Source: an uncultured Parafilimonas sp.
GTDB taxonomy: Bacteria > Bacteroidota > Bacteroidia > Chitinophagales > Chitinophagaceae
Assembly (NCBI GenBank): GCA_937892395.1
Contig: CALAGJ010000006.1
Location: 1 to 24,872 of the forward strand
DNA length: 24,872 bases
Reading direction: 5' to 3'
The notes beneath the pieces are model-generated. The model was not told where the DNA came from and did no database searches. It was given only the letters and a program-made list of their open reading frames with translations. Shown here one piece after another: positions 23,442 through 24,872 of the stretch (positions are counted from its first letter, which is position 1; every line of letters starts with the position of its first letter). A program made the translations under genes and the position numbers.

Positions 23442-24872
23442 ATGATAAAATTAATGACATCAGTATTGGGATTATGTACCATCATATCCCTGCAGGCTCA
23501 AGAGCGGTACTGCAAAAGCACAGCAGAAATAGCAGAAGCAGAAATGCAAGCGCATCAACGAATTGCTGAAAACACCAGTTTCTCCTTAGCATCAGGAAAT
23601 TTTAATGTTCATTACTATCGTTGTGAGTGGAATGTAGATCCGGCGCAATACTATATATCTGGTTCTGTTACATCTTATTTTAAAATGTCTCAATCCGGTT
23701 CAAGTATTACATTTGATATGGCATCCACATTAGGTGTAGATAGTGTTAAGATGCGTAACACCCGTTTGATAAATTCGAGAAATGGGAATACATTAATCAT
23801 AAACCTGCCCTCTACCTATGCTGTGGGTAAAATGGATAGTGTAAGTATATATTATAAAGGAGCACCAGGCAATACTGGCTTTGGTTCCTTTGTAACTTCT
23901 ACCCATAGTGGTAAACCGGTAATGTGGACATTAAGCGAACCTTATGGAGCAAGAGATTGGTGGCCCTGTAGAAATGGATTAGATGACAAAGCAGATAGTA
24001 TTGATGTTTTTATTACACATCCTGCTCAGTACAAAGCTTCTTCTAATGGAGTGCTGGTAAGTACAGTAAGCAAGGGTGGCAATATTGTTACACGGTATAA
24101 GCACCGTTATCCCATTGCCAGTTACCTGGTAGCTTTTGCTGTAACAAATTTTAGTGTATTTACAGACAATGTGCAACTGGGCAGCACATCTTTGCCGGTG
24201 ATTTCTTATGTATATCCTGAAGACTCGGCCTATTTTCATAACAGCACTTTTATGCTGCTGGATGCTATGCGCCTCTATCACGATAAGTTTGGCGCGTATC
24301 CTTTTATAAATGAACGATACGGCCAAACGCAGTTTGGCTGGGGTGGCGGCATGGAACACCAAACCAATTCATTCATTACTTCAAATGGCGAAAACCTGGT
24401 TACACATGAACTGGCTCACCAATGGTTCGGCGACAAAATAACCTGCGGAAGCTGGCAGGACATCTGGCTGAACGAAGGTTTTGCCACTTACTGTGCCGAT
24501 TTTCTTTACCCGGAAAATAATAATGTAGCACAGTACAAACAAAACGTAAAAAGCGATCTTGATTATATTGTTTCAGCACCTTATGGCTCGGTTAAAGTAG
24601 ATGATACCACCAACACCAACAGGATATTCGATGGCCGTCTGAGTTACGACAAAGGTGCTTTTCTTTTAAGAATGCTGCGTTTTACCATGACGGACAGTGC
24701 TTTCTTTAAAGGTATTAGAGATTACCTGGGCGACCCTTTATTGCAATACAATTTTGCACGAACAGCAGACCTTCAGCGCAATCTTGAAGCCGCCAGTGGT
24801 TTAAATCTTACTTACTTTTTTAATCAATGGTATGCCGGCCAGGGCTACCCTTCTTTTACCGTGCAATGGAGC
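23442..24872 (+). CDS. Secreted M1-family metallo-aminopeptidase, 3' end cut by window edge
   Basis: The ATG at 23442 opens a frame of 477 codons that is still open at the right edge. The signal peptide is MIKLMTSVLGLCTIISLQAQ. Residues 50-240 form the N-terminal saddle domain with WTLSEPYGARDWWPCRNGLD, the M1 block that leads to the substrate cleft. The exopeptidase motif GGGMEH is at 301-306. The zinc site HELAHQWFGD has His322 and His326, with the third ligand Glu345 in WLNEGFATY, exactly 18 residues on. This thermolysin-like gluzincin removes N-terminal residues from peptides. Export suggests it works in the periplasm or outside, feeding on peptides. The C-terminal part, possibly with a type IX secretion sorting domain, is not in view. 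Base composition rises in GC toward the right edge. Confidence 0.93.
   Translation, partial: MIKLMTSVLGLCTIISLQAQERYCKSTAEIAEAEMQAHQRIAENTSFSLASGNFNVHYYRCEWNVDPAQYYISGSVTSYFKMSQSGSSITFDMASTLGVDSVKMRNTRLINSRNGNTLIINLPSTYAVGKMDSVSIYYKGAPGNTGFGSFVTSTHSGKPVMWTLSEPYGARDWWPCRNGLDDKADSIDVFITHPAQYKASSNGVLVSTVSKGGNIVTRYKHRYPIASYLVAFAVTNFSVFTDNVQLGSTSLPVISYVYPEDSAYFHNSTFMLLDAMRLYHDKFGAYPFINERYGQTQFGWGGGMEHQTNSFITSNGENLVTHELAHQWFGDKITCGSWQDIWLNEGFATYCADFLYPENNNVAQYKQNVKSDLDYIVSAPYGSVKVDDTTNTNRIFDGRLSYDKGAFLLRMLRFTMTDSAFFKGIRDYLGDPLLQYNFARTADLQRNLEAASGLNLTYFFNQWYAGQGYPSFTVQWS

Noticed and set aside
23979..24362. 127-codon minus-strand frame
   Set aside because: Antisense of the M1 peptidase, whose GGGMEH and HELAH motifs fix the true strand.

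Overview
This 24.9-kb AT-rich window looks like ordinary chromosome from a member of the Bacteroidota, most likely the Chitinophagaceae or a close relative. The evidence is a bamA gene followed by two skp/ompH genes, a papain-like peptidase with a DUF4384-type tail, a DUF2807 surface protein, very few Shine-Dalgarno sequences, and several promoter candidates matching the Bacteroidota -7 consensus TAnnTTTG. The taxon is inferred from gene content; no rRNA is present.

Layout. (1) 1-2356, minus strand: a sugar permease of the MFS/FHS type followed by a ROK-family sugar kinase that runs off the left edge. (2) 2486-5210, plus strand: glgA and glgC, which make ADP-glucose and glycogen, ending in a clear terminator. 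The two transcripts diverge from a 129-bp gap holding a 9-bp inverted repeat, so hexose uptake and phosphorylation sit back to back with glycogen storage. (3) 5587-7764: a membrane-anchored C1 peptidase and a DUF4442 hotdog protein. (4) 7765-8583: a gene-poor 0.8-kb stretch with one likely 49-residue membrane protein and a compact REPIN-like pair of palindromes. (5) 8584-9878: a Nudix hydrolase and trmN6. (6) 9964-10368: a decayed, internally deleted IS1595-type transposase, then a GNAT acetyltransferase. (7) 11165-15204, minus strand: bamA, skp, skp-like and a terminator (outer-membrane assembly). (8) 15205-15839: a 635-bp divergent gap with two palindromic repeats. (9) 15840-20389: smc and a GT9 heptosyltransferase-like gene. 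(10) 20526-21981: a YafK-type L,D-transpeptidase converging on a lone APS/PAPS reductase. (11) 22242-22325: tRNA-Leu(GAG). (12) 22553-23263: a DUF2807 protein, diverging from an M1 aminopeptidase truncated by the right edge.

Most of the window is core metabolism and envelope housekeeping. I found no CRISPR array, defence island, prophage, secretion system or obvious new multi-gene system. The best leads are the zinc-ligand-less ROK kinase, the inverted repeat between the sugar and glycogen operons, the REPIN-like element, the IS1595 deletion relic, and the small membrane protein ORF.
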